From the NCBI RefSeq assembly GCF_000203815.1, contig NW_004457695.1, positions 2,912,054 through 2,976,053 of the forward strand: a DNA stretch of 64,000 bases, in the 5' to 3' direction. Of this stretch, positions 52,086 through 64,000 are shown piece by piece. The notes below the pieces were generated by a model. That model had not been told where the DNA came from. It saw only the letters and a program-made list of their open reading frames with translations, and made no database searches. A program made the position numbers and the translations under genes. This stretch comes from Cavenderia fasciculata (lineage: Eukaryota; Evosea; Eumycetozoa; Acytosteliales; Cavenderiaceae). Position 1 is the stretch's first letter; each line of letters begins with the position of its first letter.

Positions 52086-54083
52086 ATGGATAATTCAAAT
52101 ACAACAACTATCACTAGTAGTACTACTACTACTACTACTACTTCAAACAATGCACTACAAATCAATCTACAAAAGTTAATATTAGATTTCAATATAGAGA
52201 ATAGTATATTCTTTTATGGTTCTGCAATGAGTAAAGAGACTGTACAATTGTCATTGGTGTCTTGGCGGTGGTTTAATTGGGTGTCAGAGTATTACAGTAA
52301 TTCATTGACAAGTGCATTGGGATTCAATGTAAAGTTTGCAGGAGGTGATTCTGTACAACAAAAACTAGCTTCAAAGTACTGTCTCTTTAAACATATCAAT
52401 CATTGGCGATTTGATATTACTGGTCTTAATTTATTAAAGGTCACCGATGATATGGTCCATCAAGCTTTAAAACAACAATTAGAACAAAAACAACAACATC
52501 AACAACAATTACAACAATCATCACCAAATAATAGTAACAATGGTAATAATAATAATAATAATATTGGTAAAGAAAAAAAAAAGGGATATTCTTTATTTAA
52601 TTTTTTTAAATCTAAAAAGGATCAACCTACAACTACAACTATTACTTCTACTACTTCTACTACTTCTGCTACACCATTGGTTGAACCATTATTTGAAGAT
52701 AATGTATTTCAAAAGTTTCATTCACCAAGACATTATAGTAAAGAAAGAATAGAATTTTATAAAGAGAGTTTTCCAAATGGAATCTCTACTCTTATCTATT
52801 ACTATTCAGAGAGGGATTCTAAAATGGAGTTACAACAGGCAGAGGAATTGGCAGCTATCATTGAATTGTCTAAACAATCGTTGACTGCTTTTACCATTAT
52901 ACAAGATTCTATACCACACTATATTTCGACGACGATAGCTGCTTGTAGTAGTATAACGTCGTTGTCAGTTTCAGTACCTGCTCAACAATTACAAATGCCT
53001 TCGTTTATATCATTGGTAGAGACGGTTGCAAAGGGACCGATACATACAATGTCCTTTTACAGTAAACTTAGCTTTTCATTTGACCCGTCCAACCAACAAC
53101 ACCTGACCGACAATATAGTGACGGCATTGGAAAATACAGACTTGAAAAACAAATTAACAACTCTTTGGTTGGAATGTTTACCAACTCAACCTCTGGCAAC
53201 TCTATTGGTACAATATGTCAATGTTAAAAAGTTTGTTCTTTTGCCACCAGCACTTGGTTCCTTGACCTATACACCATTGCTCGAACCATTCTTTCAAAAC
53301 AGAAATCTTAAAGGTATAACAATACCATTGGATTTGGATCGATCTGTAGAGATTGATGAGAATATTGCTGCAAATCTTGCCAAACTATTCCCCAACCGTA
53401 TTCAACTAAAGGATAATATCGAGTATTTTAGTATTAGTCTGTTTAAACCATGTGCTGGTATATTGGATGCAGTATTTTATCCCTTACCTACATCTATCCA
53501 CAGTCTAAGACTATTATCGTATTCAAGACTACTTGTACCACTTGAAATAGATTGTCTGGCACCTCTAAAATCTAGTCTCCAAGAAGTATCTATTATGGTT
53601 CACATGGACAGTCTATTTAGATTCCTAGACTATTTTGATGGATGTACCCAGTTGACAAAAGTGTCGTTGGGGATCACCGAGTATTCTGGTAGAGAGACCA
53701 AATCACCCAGTAACTTTATATCGTATCTCATCGACACTTATGGTGCAAGATTGTCCCAATTAATCAACAAGACAACCATTACATCATTCAATCTATCTAT
53801 ACCGGTACCTTCTCCACATTATAGTGCCGATCCGTATGTACCAGGTTCGCCATTTGACAGCGCCAAGTCTGAAAAGCTGTTGTTTCTCTATCTCCAACAA
53901 TCCATCTTTGCTCCCAAGACTCTCTCCTATTTCAAAGTATCCATCTCTGGCAACTTTCCAAAGATCTCGATTCCCTCTGACATCCAACAAAACATTCAAT
54001 CCAATTATCATATCATAAGAGCTCCAAATTGTAGAGGTTATACCTATGATAAAACAAATGCTCTATCATTCTATTTGAAATGA
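52086..54083 (+). CDS. F-box-like leucine-rich protein, dictyostelid-specific family
   Basis: Single exon, 665 residues. After a Thr/Ser-rich start, residues 25-80 include LQKLILDFNIEN and LSLVSWRWFNWVSEYYSNSL, the SWRWFN pattern seen in dictyostelid F-box-type proteins. Gln/Asn- and Lys-rich inserts (about 130-180) break the early part. The rest is a leucine-rich array of irregular repeats (for example LTTLWLECLPTQPLATLLVQ, GITIPLDLDRSVEID, LHSLRLLSYSRLLVPLE-like segments). Such proteins usually serve as SCF substrate adaptors. The F-box is weak, so the call is tentative. Confidence 0.5.
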   Translation: MDNSNTTTITSSTTTTTTTSNNALQINLQKLILDFNIENSIFFYGSAMSKETVQLSLVSWRWFNWVSEYYSNSLTSALGFNVKFAGGDSVQQKLASKYCLFKHINHWRFDITGLNLLKVTDDMVHQALKQQLEQKQQHQQQLQQSSPNNSNNGNNNNNNIGKEKKKGYSLFNFFKSKKDQPTTTTITSTTSTTSATPLVEPLFEDNVFQKFHSPRHYSKERIEFYKESFPNGISTLIYYYSERDSKMELQQAEELAAIIELSKQSLTAFTIIQDSIPHYISTTIAACSSITSLSVSVPAQQLQMPSFISLVETVAKGPIHTMSFYSKLSFSFDPSNQQHLTDNIVTALENTDLKNKLTTLWLECLPTQPLATLLVQYVNVKKFVLLPPALGSLTYTPLLEPFFQNRNLKGITIPLDLDRSVEIDENIAANLAKLFPNRIQLKDNIEYFSISLFKPCAGILDAVFYPLPTSIHSLRLLSYSRLLVPLEIDCLAPLKSSLQEVSIMVHMDSLFRFLDYFDGCTQLTKVSLGITEYSGRETKSPSNFISYLIDTYGARLSQLINKTTITSFNLSIPVPSPHYSADPYVPGSPFDSAKSEKLLFLYLQQSIFAPKTLSYFKVSISGNFPKISIPSDIQQNIQSNYHIIRAPNCRGYTYDKTNALSFYLK

Positions 54084-54436
54084 CCAACCAAATGTAAATA
54101 ACCTACCTGTAAATAAAATTGTATATTGTATATTCATTCTTTTGTTCATTCGTTCGTTCATTCATTCCATTCTACCTCTATTAATTAAATTATGTATGTA
54201 TCTTTTGATTCTCCATCATCAAAAGTATCTTTTCTTGAAAGAGTATAGAAAAAAGTGATGTGGCGAATTCTCGCAACTGCAAGCAAACCGGTGCAAAACT
54301 GTGTGAATTAATAAAAAAAAACAAAATTAAATAATATTATAGGGTCAACCTCTCTCTTTTTAAAAGGTCTCTATCAAACCTTTTTATTTAGAATTATACA
54401 TATATATTTATTTAAAACAACAAGTAATATAAGAAA
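54084..54436. other. Intergenic
   Basis: TTCATTCGTTCGTTCATTCATTC repeat-like stretch near 54140-54165 and a short GC-richer patch 54262-54302. No gene seen. Confidence 0.35.
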
Positions 54437-54920
54437 ATGAACCCATATTATCCACCAGGCTATATTCCTCCACCAGGTGGTATGTATTGTATTTATTAAC
54501 AACAGAGATCTAGCAAAAGAGAGAGAAAGAGATATAGAGAGTAGTCCTCTCTATGTAAAGACTTTAAGACTAATCGTTTTTTATTGATACTTGTACCACT
54601 TGTAATACATTATAGTCTATCCACAACAATATGGATATCCAACAGTTTCAGTAGTACAACCAACAGTTGGATATACTATTCCACCACCAGTAGTCTATCC
54701 ACAATATAATGCATATCCACCAGCACCTGTTTACGGTATGGGTATGGGTGTACCACAACCAATGTACCCAACTGGTATGGGTCAATCACTTGCAACACCT
54801 ACTACATATCCTGGTCAACCGGTCCCTATCGGTGTCAACTATAGTAATAGAAGTGCCTCTGGTCATAAATTCAAAGGCAATTTTAGAATCAAGAATGAAA
54901 GAAGACACTTTTTCCAATGA
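54437..54920 (+). CDS. Small Pro/Tyr/Gly-rich protein
   Basis: Exons 54437-54479 and 54616-54920 join as PPPG|VYPQQYGYPT to give 115 residues. It starts MNPYYPPGYIPPPG, continues with YP and PPPVVYPQYNAYPPAPVYG repeats, then MGMGVPQPMYPTG, and ends in a basic tail (SGHKFKGNFRIKNERRHFFQ). Proline/tyrosine-rich tails like this are found in annexin-type, DAZAP-like and membrane-associated proteins of dictyostelids. No named domain is seen. Confidence 0.65.
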
Positions 54921-55630
54921 GAAGAAGATCATAATGATCAACATAACAAAACATAACATAATCCAATGAAAGAGAGTGTTTTATTGTATCTCTCTTTCTT
55001 ATTTTTTAATATATAACTCAACTTCAACAAACACATACATAACAACAAACAAAAAAACACCATTGTAAAATAGTAATCATTTTTTTAAAAACTAACTAAC
55101 AACAAACTAATAACTAAAGTTATAACTGGGGACAACAAACTACAAACACAACAACAAACACACAATTAATAACAATAAACTAAACTAAAATGTACATCTG
55201 TCGATCGATCGTAATCAAAAAGACAACAACACTCATTAGGCAGTTAACAATGCTTTGCTCTCTCTCTGTCTACTCAAATTAATTGCCTTTTCTTTTAAAT
55301 TTATTAATTAGGAAATTTTTGATCAGATTTTTTTTTAAGGGTTGATCAAACAAACACATCACCAAACCCTTTACTTTATTACATCATCATTTAACAGCAG
55401 CAGTGTCTCCATCATCATCATCATTCCATCATTCCTTGTTTCTCGATATTGTGTTTTATCAAGCTTGCTTGCATGGTTTGGGGTGTGTTCAATTGAAGAT
55501 ATAAATAAACCGTTAATAATAATTGTTGTCACACTCCTTAAAATATCAATAGACCTTCATATATATGTAAATAATAACAATAGTAACAATCAAGTAGAGA
55601 ATATAATCATTTATCAGTTAGTCAATATAT

Positions 55631-55662
<32 letters not shown>

Positions 55663-55719
55663 TATCTATCTATCTATTTATACATTCTATATTTATATAA
55701 ATATATATAATAGTAAATC
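54921..55719. other. Intergenic with ACAAC and CAAT/CTAT repeats
   Basis: CA-rich leader-like DNA (55020-55200) and tetranucleotide arrays (CAAT)n then (CTAT)n at about 55631-55676, directly upstream of the next gene. The 96-codon frame at 55342 is not convincing. Confidence 0.4.
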
Positions 55720-56770
55720 ATGAGTGAATCATCTCAATCACTTTCACTATTCCTCTTTGTTGGATTCTTTTCATTGTTTGTAATGATGAATGGATTGGAT
55801 CAACTATCCAATAATACCAAAGAACAAGAAGAAGAGGAAGAAAAGGGACAACATCAACAACGATATAGAAATCATAATAATAATAATAATAATAGTCCAA
55901 GAAATAACAATCAACAACGTCAACAACAACAATCATCACCAAATAGAATCAATAATAATAATAATAATAACGCAAATCAATCAACATCATGGTTAACATA
56001 CTTTAAATCATTCTTTAGTAGATCCCAACATAACTCTTCACAAACTAATAATAGTAATAATAATTCACAATCATCAACTTCACCTATAAATAATAATAAT
56101 AATTTATTTGAATCAATGTTTGAATCAAGATATTCAAATTCATCATCTTCATCTTTATCATCGTCATCGTCGATATCAACATCTTCATCATCACTGTCGT
56201 CAGGTGAACTATTGCCATCGGGATCATATATGCAAAAGGTTGCAGAGTTGGAAGAGAGACTACAAAACGAAGCAAAGTGTAGAGACGTTGAACGTCAAGG
56301 TCGAATCATTGCCGAACAAAAACTATACAATGAAATGGCATCGAATCAATTGCTGTCAGAGAAATACGCAGAGATGGAAGAGATACAAAACAAGTTTTGG
56401 CAACTCTACTCTACCTCTAACAAAAAGGAAAAGATTCTTCAAAACAATTTGGAAACCATCAAAGAACAATTATTGGCATTGATGGATAATTTCCAAAACT
56501 CTATTTCAAATCAACTTTTGACAGCAGAAGAAGAGTCATCAAATAGTTTGTTTGTAGATGAATCACAACAAGAGAATCAACAACAACAACAACAACAACA
56601 ACAACCAACCATGTCAGTCAATATCGATCGTTCATTTGTCGAACAATTTGAATCATTGGTACAACTAATGAAAAGCACTGAAAACAATGAATCCATTGTA
56701 TTATTACAACAAAAACAAGAGGATTTATTTTTGTACATAACTAAACATAATTATATTAATCAATACAATC

Positions 56771-56841
<71 letters not shown>

Positions 56842-56994
56842 GGTAATAATGATATGAATAATAATATAAATTCAAGTGATACGGAATCAAGTTCAAGTAG
56901 ATCAAGTAGATCAAGTAGATCAAGTTTTAGTAACAATACCAATAATAGTAATAACCAAATGACAAGAATTTCATTTACAGATATTGTAGAATAA
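55720..56994 (+). CDS. Asn-rich protein with N-terminal membrane helix and coiled coil
   Basis: Single exon, 424 residues. A hydrophobic segment near the N-terminus (LSLFLFVGFFSLFVMMNG, residues 8-25) could be a signal anchor. Asn/Gln/Ser-rich sequence fills residues 50-160. A coiled-coil region (about 165-250: MQKVAELEERLQNEAKCRDV, EKYAEMEEIQNKFWQLYS) follows, then Gln- and Asn-runs including an AAT array (56769-56839). No recognised domain. It could be a membrane-anchored tether or scaffold. Confidence 0.6.
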
Positions 56995-57314
56995 AAACAA
57001 ACAAACAAAGATATATTTATATTTTATTTATTACCCAACCTATCATATCTCTCTCTTTCTCAAGTAAAGTATTGGGTTGTAATGATTCGATGAATTATAA
57101 CCAGTTCTACATTGATTTGTGTCAGGTGAGAGGTAGGGAGGCGCCCTTTACAATTTTCACAAAAAAACTACTTTATAAAACCGCAGCTTGAGCTCATTCT
57201 CTTTGAAACATGTTTAATTAATTAAAACTATTTATATCTCTAGGAATAATATTAATAATAGTAATAATACTATTCTCTCTATAAAGATAGAGAAAGAAGA
57301 AAAGAGTATAGGAG
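56995..57314. other. Intergenic
   Basis: Includes a GC-richer spot GGTAGGGAGGCGCCCTTTAC near 57132 and TA-rich DNA before the next ATG. No gene seen. Confidence 0.35.
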
Positions 57315-59367
57315 ATGGCATTTAGTGTAGAGGAAAAGACAATGTTGGTGGTTGGATGTATCACTGCATTCAGTGTATTGGTATTTGTAACACATTTGGT
57401 GGTTGTCTATCTATTGTCTAGAAAGAATGTTAGAGAACAGGCTGCAACACTAGAGATGAATGGCGACATTGCAATGAAGAAAAATAAGGACGATGTGGTG
57501 GAAGACGGAACGATAGACCAATTTATCGAATTTAAGAGTAGGAGAAATTATCGTTTGGTAATGGTATTGTCGACGATTGCATTGGTGTTGTTTGAATTGA
57601 CGTTGCTGGTGTTGGTCATGTTTGATCATTTACATATAGCTGCTGGTATAGTTATTATGGTGGTGGTTGGTTGGGTACACTGGATCTCGATTATGACACC
57701 GTCGAGCAATAAGATGGTGGCACAGACTATTCATTTACGTGCGCCTGTAAGATGGTGGAAACGTACTTTGTTCAAGTTGCGCGAGAGAAAGAGATTCTAT
57801 GTACCTGGATTCCTGGCTATTCTCGTGGCGGTGTTGGTACTATGTATTGTGTTGGAAGGTACGTGTGAGGAGAACCTGTCGCTGCGTGACACACGTATCA
57901 TGCGACGATACATGACACCAACCTGTGAAAAGGGTGCGCCGTGTCTAGTGTACCTGACACTCAACGAGCAACCTCATAACAGCGTCATTGTCAACTACCA
58001 TACGCCTGTCCTCCCATCCACCCCGTCAACCTGTCGCTATGACGAGGTGTCACGTGTCAACTCTACTACAATGTATGCAAATCAATCGACTGGTGATAGT
58101 TATAGTATGCCGTTAGAGGTCGAGCGTCATGTACATTGGGTGCATGTGACGGGACTGGAGCCCGACACGATATACTATTTTTCGTGTGGGTCGGATGACC
58201 ATGGATGGAGCAGCGAGCGATCGTTCAAGACTGCTCCACTCGACCCAACCTCTTCATTTAGATTTGTGGTTGGAGGAGACGTTGATATCACCGACGAAGC
58301 AACCGGTATTGCGCGTGTGGCAGCTGCACAAGACCCGCTGTTTGCCATGATTGGCGGCGACCTTGCATACGACCGTGCACAGTATGCGTGCTACCGTGTG
58401 CTGGACAAATGGCTCGACAACTGGCAACGCATCATGATCACTCCATCTGGACAGTCCATTGCCATGGTCGCATCGATTGGCAACCACGAAGCGATCGGAG
58501 ACTATGACGCATCGAAATCACGTGTTCCATTCTTTCTCCGATACTTTCCACAATTCCTCCAGTCCCAAGATCCAGGACCCGACAATGTCGACGATCGTCA
58601 ACCATACAACGCTGTCACTATCGGTGGTACCAACGGTACCGTCATCTTTAACCTAGACAGTGGACACACCTCACATTCCATGTCAGGTCAAGCCGACTGG
58701 ATGAAACAACGTCTCGATACTGACTTTATCAACTCACAACTCAGATTCTCAATCTACCACGTACCCATGTACCCAACCATTCGTACCTATGATAACCCCA
58801 AATCTTCAGATGTTAGATCGGCCTGGTTATCAATCTTTGATCAATACAGATTCAATATTGCATTTGAAAATCATGATCATGCTTATAAACGTACCCACCC
58901 TCTATACAATGATCAAGTTGTTACCAATTCTTCCATTTCAAATACTTCTACTGTATGTGTACACAACAAAAACAAATCAAAAACAACAAGACAGTTTTAA
59001 ATCATTCTATAAATATTAATTTATTAACATTTATTTTTTTCTTTTTCTTTTTCTCTAAATTAAAAGACATACATGGGAGATGGAGCATGGGGAGTACATC
59101 TAAGATCTTTACCAAGTACCAGATGGTATCAACAAATTACTAAAAGTGTAAAGTAAGTAATAATAATAATAATATTTATTTCTAGAAAATAATTTAATAT
59201 ATATTTATATTGTTGTTGAAACTAAATATTAATATTAATATTAATATTATCAATTTTTAAGTTATATATTAAGAGTAGATATTGATCCAACAAACACTAG
59301 TAATCGTATTAGTTTTAGAGCACTTGATGAAAATTCAGAGATATTTGATCAAGGTATTCTTGCGTAA
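57315..59367 (+). CDS. Purple acid phosphatase-like metallophosphatase with multi-pass membrane N-terminus
   Basis: Exons 57315-58952, 59067-59152 and 59262-59367 give 609 residues. Residues 1-190 carry four or five hydrophobic helices (for example MLVVGCITAFSVLVFVTHLV, VMVLSTIALVLFELTLLVLV, FLAILVAVLVLCIVLEG). A fibronectin-III-like domain follows (HVHWVHVTGLEPDTIYYFSC). The metallophosphatase core shows VVGGDVD, MIGGDLAYDRAQYACYR, SIGNHEAIGDYD, FSIYHVPMYP and ENHDHAYKRTHP, which match the five metal-binding blocks of purple acid phosphatases. Exons 2-3 add the terminal TYMGDGAWG block. GC-rich codon use in the middle differs from the AT-rich ends. A membrane-anchored ecto- or organelle phosphatase is likely. 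Confidence 0.8.
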
Positions 59368-59720
59368 ATGAATCTATCCAATCACTCTCTCTCCAACCCC
59401 TAACCTGGCTTTGTAATATTATATAAATTTAATCAAATCTAAATCTAAAATAATCTTTGGGCATTGTGAATTGTGTATCAATTAGTTGACAGACAAGTCA
59501 GTCTACTTTCTGATTATAATATATTCGTTGTTGCCCCTGGGAGATGATACATTGTAAATATCTTACTTTCGATGGGTTTCCCATATCCCAAAAAAAGATA
59601 TTATTAAAATTATAGATATTTTTATTTGTTTCGTTTTACAATTAAAAGAAGAAGATCTTCAGTTGACGTCCGAACAAATGGTATTTATATCTCTCATTCT
59701 TTTAATCAAATAATTCAACA
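59368..59720. other. Intergenic
   Basis: Single-copy-looking AT-rich sequence with a GC-richer patch (TGTTGCCCCTGGGAGATGA, about 59530-59548). No gene seen. Confidence 0.35.
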
Positions 59721-61145
59721 ATGAAGTTATTCAAATCAACATTAATATTAATATTGTTAGTATCTGTATTGTCAGTATCTTTTGCAAAAAAGACCAATGC
59801 ACCACCTACACCAACTACATGGGTAATTGTTGAAGCATTTAATGAAGGGGGATGCCCTGCATCATCGAGCATTGGTGGTTTGGTGATTGGATCAAATGTT
59901 GTTTGTTATAGACAACAAGTATTGTCATGCTCACCCACTGGCAACACTGTCACTATCTCTAATTTTGACACTGAAGATTGCTCTGGCAGTCCTTCCAACT
60001 CGACCACCTTTATAACTGATCAATGTGGTGCCACCGCCGTTTGGGGATTTACCAAGACCTACAGTTGCAGTTCGACCCTACCACCACAACCCGAGAGATC
60101 ATTGATCATTTCAATCTTTGATGGATGTCAAACCGTACCACCACAACCTTCACAACTCACCCAATACCGTTGGATTCCAACCTACAAGTGTATGACATTG
60201 GAAAGATGTGGTATGCATTGTCCTGGTCTCGCTCCGTCCGGAGGGCCTACATCAAGTGCCAGCGGTAGTGCTTCTGGTAACTCGGGTAACCCTGCTGGTA
60301 GTACTGGTAGTACTAGTGCTAGTGCTAGCGCTGGTAGTGGGGGCTCAGGTTTAGGATGGAATAAACCTAGTCCAAGAGACAGCGGCAGCAGCAGTAGTAA
60401 AGATTCAACAAAAGGAGGCTCTTCATTCTTTTCAGAGCATTATACTACACCAGAACAAAAGATGGATCAATTTTGGGGTCTTGTAGATTCCATCATTGGT
60501 TTTGATAGTCCAGATCATAATGCTGATTTATTTGAACAACAACAACCATTTGAACAAGAACAATCATTTAGTGTCACTGGAAGTGGATTTTCTACTGGTA
60601 GTGGAGCACCCTTTGGTGGATATAATGTAGATGGTGCATTCTTTGGTTTGGTACTTTGTAATAGTACCAATTATATGGTAGGTAGCTATTTCAATGGGTT
60701 CCAAGAAACTGGATCCGGAGGATCTACACTTACCAGTGGAAAGTATTCATCGGGTGATCCATACTATACGTCAACTGGTGGTTCTCAAATGACTGCATTA
60801 CCAGCCCCCGTCTATCCTACTAGTAGTACTGCCTCCTCACTTGCTACTAGTTCTAGTGCTACTAGTGGTAGTAATAGTGGTAGTAATAGTGGTGCCTCAT
60901 CTTCAACCTCTGGTGATGCAGTTTCTTCATCCACTGCTCCTATCAATGGATGTGGAGTATTGTAAGTAGAGTACTAAAAACTAAATATTAAATTAAATTA
61001 TAATTAATTAATTATTTCCATTTATTTCATATATATATTTATATTTACACACAGTCAAAATACAAAGAAATCAGCCAAGAATGATCAACAATGTATCCAA
61101 AATCAATTGTACTCGATTACTTGTGTTGCTCCCTATCATCAGTAA
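59721..61145 (+). CDS. Secreted Ser/Gly-rich cysteine-containing protein
   Basis: Exons 59721-60961 and 61055-61145 give 443 residues. Adding the small second exon replaces the early stop and gives GCGVFQNTKKSAKNDQQCIQ ... ITCVAPYHQ. Signal peptide: STLILILLVSVLSVSFA. A cysteine-containing N-terminal domain (EAFNEGGCPASSSIGG, CYRQQVLSCSPTGNTVTIS, DTEDCSGSPSNSTTF, CGMHCPG) is followed by a Ser/Gly/Ala-rich linker and a second part with Ser/Thr-rich repeats. It resembles dictyostelid secreted matrix or spore-coat-like proteins, but I cannot name the family. Confidence 0.65.
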
Positions 61146-64000
61146 AGTAATTACACCAAATGAATTGATTACTTGTGCACAAGTAAAATAATGAAATAAA
61201 TTTGAATATTCATACCATGCGTGCAGTTACAGTTGATCATGTATCTATTATACTACTATTTGATTGATTTCCCTCTTTTTTTTTTTTTTTTAATATTATC
61301 TAGCCTAGCTCCGTCTCTTTCTGTTTATTATAATTCCTTCCTGCTCTTAGAACTCCTGTACCCTCTGAAATTAAAGAATTGGCAGGTTCACTCGTCTTGT
61401 TCAAAAAAGTTGTAGTGTCGAATAAATTATGTCACCTCGCGACATGGATCGAAGCATGTCCATCACCACCGCACATCCCATCAACCAACCGATTAATGTC
61501 GCACAATGGTGTTTCGTTTGCAAAAAACACACCACCTGCTCGTTGGTTTGTGTGGTGAAAGCACCATTTTTTAAAAATTTTTGTCTTGATGGTGATGAGC
61601 TCATCTGTCGCCACCCATGATCATCAAATTAAAAAGGAAACTTTTTGAGTAATGTCTTGCCTAAGAATTAATTCTTCACCTTTATGCATCAGTACAACAT
61701 CATCAATTGAAATGGTCTTTTTTTGTTGTTACCATTCTTCTTTTTTAGTTTTATTATTGTTGTTGTTTTAAGCTTTGACACCTCTTAGAACAAACAAACA
61801 CTAATCTTAGTAACAGTCAGTGATCAACTACTTTGTTCTATCTTTCTAACAAATAAACACAAGTTTTAGTTTAGTTTATTATTATCATTATTATTATTTA
61901 ATAGATTTCAATAGAGGTAGATTTCAATCAAAATCGATCGATTCCTTTGTTTTAAAGAATTAATTTTTAAAAAAAAGATAAAGATAATTATTTAATTTTA
62001 ACCACAAAGTAAGTTTCACACCATCCATACACTACTTTCCTTTTTAAGAGGGTAACAATCAATTCCATCATCCATGTTGCGCAAACAAGCGAAAAACAAA
62101 AATCGCTTGATCAGATTTTTGTCAAGACAATTACACAATCCGTCTTTGCAGCAGCGACACACACCCCTTTGCCCTTCGTTTTCTGGGTTATTTGAATAAC
62201 GACGCTACACCTTGCAATTGTGTTATATTCTTTTAATTTAACCTCTTAAACTAGCTAGCTAGCTAGAGCAAGGCAAACATAAATCATCATTACATATCTA
62301 CCAACCAAAAGTTATTTAAAATTATATATGTAGGTGACTACACTCGTAGATAGTCGCGTCTTTTCATCAAAACTCGTGTCGTCGTCCTACATACACCCAA
62401 AACACAACAAAGTTTCCCTCCTTTTATACTTCAACTCTACTCTTTACAACACCAAACAGAATACAGTCAGTAAACAAAAAATATATATATATATATAGAA
62501 TCAAGAAGAATAACAAACAAGACAAACAAGAAGAAGAAGAAGAAGAAGAGGTATTTGAATGAATGAATGATTTAGAGATGTATTTTAAAAAATGTCGATG
62601 GAAATGTGTAGTAGCGATAGCAACACAACAACAACAACAACACACATTTGTTAATCTTGATAAATGAGGGAAATGTGAACATACGAATCATTGTCAAGAC
62701 ATATACATTCATTCAACTTCTCTCTCTCTCGACTACTATGGTATTTAATCTATTCGTATGGTGGTGTTGTTGTTGTCGCAACAAATAACCCCCTAACCCT
62801 TTCTGCACCCACATATATAATACAACGACAATTGTGGGGGGGTGGTGACCTAGAAGTAGAAGATGAAGAAGAAGAACAATACACATTTCATTTATACACC
62901 TACCACCCAGTAAAAGAGTAGAAATAAGAGAGATAGAGAGAGAGAGGTAACAATATACCAATACCCCTATAACACCAGATTAACTACTACATCATTGTGT
63001 TTTTTTTTTTTAAAAAAGGAATTAGAAAAAGAGGGAGCATTGAAGAAGAGAGGAGGAGGAGGAGTAAGAAGACAAAGATAGAAATAATTTGTGTACATCC
63101 ATATTGTTGTTGTTTTTATTCTTCTTTTTACTTCTTCTAGATATAAATTTTAAATTATATAATTATTTTTAAAACACTCCTCCAGAGTTAGAGTAGTAGA
63201 GTACATCACACATCAAATATAGAAATACTAGTTTCATATAATATATATGGTAATTAATTCAAATAATATATAAATAATAATAATAATAATAATATAATAA
63301 CAATAGTCAGTCAGTCACAAGTCAGAAAGTGTAATAGTAATATTATTAGTATTGGAGACAAATAACGACGACGACAACCACAGCGACAACGATGTTCATA
63401 GTCATAGTTTATAGTTTATAATAATAGTTCATGTGTTAATAATTATAGTATATAGAGGTTGAAGTTATTTTGTAACCATATATCTCATCTCACCTCATTG
63501 TTGTATGGTTAGAAACGAATGCATCATCTTGGTGACATTCGAATTGTAGTTGAAACTCAGATCCACAATCATTCTTTGACAAATATGGTCAAAACTCAGA
63601 GTCATTTCGCGAAAAATATGACATGTCATGTTGACAACTGAGCAGTAATTTTGGCACCAGACGTTACATTTCCATCAAAAAACAATTTGTCCAACCACCG
63701 TTTGGTCCTTCCTTTTCTCTCTTGTTCTTACTACTTAAACAAAAAGACATATATATGAATATAATTTTTTTGAAAACAAATATATATTTATACTTTTGTG
63801 TATTAATAATAATAATAATAATAATATTGTACCATATTAAATAATAATAATAATAATGATTATAAAAATAGAATAATTTTGGATTTGTAATATTACCCAT
63901 AGTAACATATAATAATAATATATTAGAACTAGTCAGTATCATTCATTCATTCCATTCATTCATCATATTGTCTACGATAATGTAGATATTTTTACTTTTT
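61146..64000. other. 2.85-kb low-complexity intergenic region
   Basis: No confident gene. 61429-61620 reads a short cysteine-containing peptide (WCFVCKKHTTCSLVC) with no partner exon. The rest is CA/GA-, AGA- and TA-rich (62480-63100), with CAACAA runs, an AATAAT run (63275-63300) and a TTTCGCGAAA palindrome at 63605-63614. Probably a long upstream region of a gene beyond the right edge. Confidence 0.4.
63605..63614. promoter_or_regulatory. TTTCGCGAAA palindrome, E2F-like
   Basis: A perfect 10-bp palindrome with an E2F-like TTTCGCG core in AT-rich DNA near the right edge. The regulated gene would lie outside the window. Confidence 0.3.

Noticed and set aside
61429-61620. Cysteine-containing short frame (WCFVCKKHTTCSLVC)
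   Set aside because: Looked like a zinc-finger or transposase tail at first, but spacing fits no known finger and both strands are open here by chance.

Overview
The window is nuclear DNA from a dictyostelid social amoeba. It has AT-rich short intergenic gaps, small introns with GTAAGT/GTATGT donors, poly-Asn/Gln/Ser tracts (mostly AAT, CAA and TCA/TCT codons), and compact genes on both strands. Coding regions are less AT-rich than in Dictyostelium discoideum, which suggests a group 1 or 2 species (Cavenderia/Heterostelium-like). I cannot name the species from sequence alone.

Positions 1-5118 hold ordinary genes: the N-terminal part of an RBR-type E3 ligase (-), LSM7 (-), a DUF393 thiol-oxidoreductase-like protein (+) and a secreted GH27 alpha-galactosidase (+).

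Positions 5168-19000 form a mobile-element island. It starts with a 4.1 kb piggyBac-type transposon whose 10-bp terminal inverted repeats (CACTTTGAAT) are each flanked by TTAA; its transposase has DDD-type motifs, an N-terminal cysteine cluster and a C-terminal zinc domain, but shows one frame break. Next to it on the minus strand is a 10-exon, about 1436-residue Fanzor gene (eukaryotic TnpB relative). All ten exons splice in frame and the three RuvC acidic residues are kept. Divergent from Fanzor is a decayed gene (one in-frame stop, one frameshift) for a transposase-like protein with WSDG and HGKS motifs and a SAP-like segment. A perfect 42-bp palindrome lies between these two genes. The next 3.3 kb (18990-22295) has no confident gene, only coding-like fragments, inverted repeats and one possible structured RNA.

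Positions 22296-39571 return to housekeeping and metabolic genes: ANKRD13-like (+), RIF1-like (-, with a perfect palindromic E2F-type site upstream), a CE2-type SGNH esterase (+), a four-helix membrane protein (-), UBIAD1-like prenyltransferase (-), ADO-type thiol dioxygenase (-), and two paralogous SAM methyltransferases (-) on either side of a transglutaminase-like protein (-).

Positions 39733-45038 are a tandem array of four paralogous secreted-protein genes, all with the same three-exon structure.

Positions 45177-61145 hold VPS35L of the Commander/retriever complex (-), AP-4 sigma (+), a DHHC palmitoyltransferase (-), a leucine-rich F-box-like protein (+), a small Pro/Tyr-rich protein (+), an Asn-rich coiled-coil protein (+), a metallophosphatase with a multi-pass membrane N-terminus (+) and a secreted Ser/Gly-rich Cys protein (+). 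Positions 61146-64000 are low-complexity intergenic DNA.

The transposon island is the unusual part. Two transposase genes show signs of decay while the RNA-guided-nuclease homologue between them is intact. Two membrane-traffic genes, VPS35L and AP-4 sigma, are close neighbours in divergent orientation (237 bp apart).
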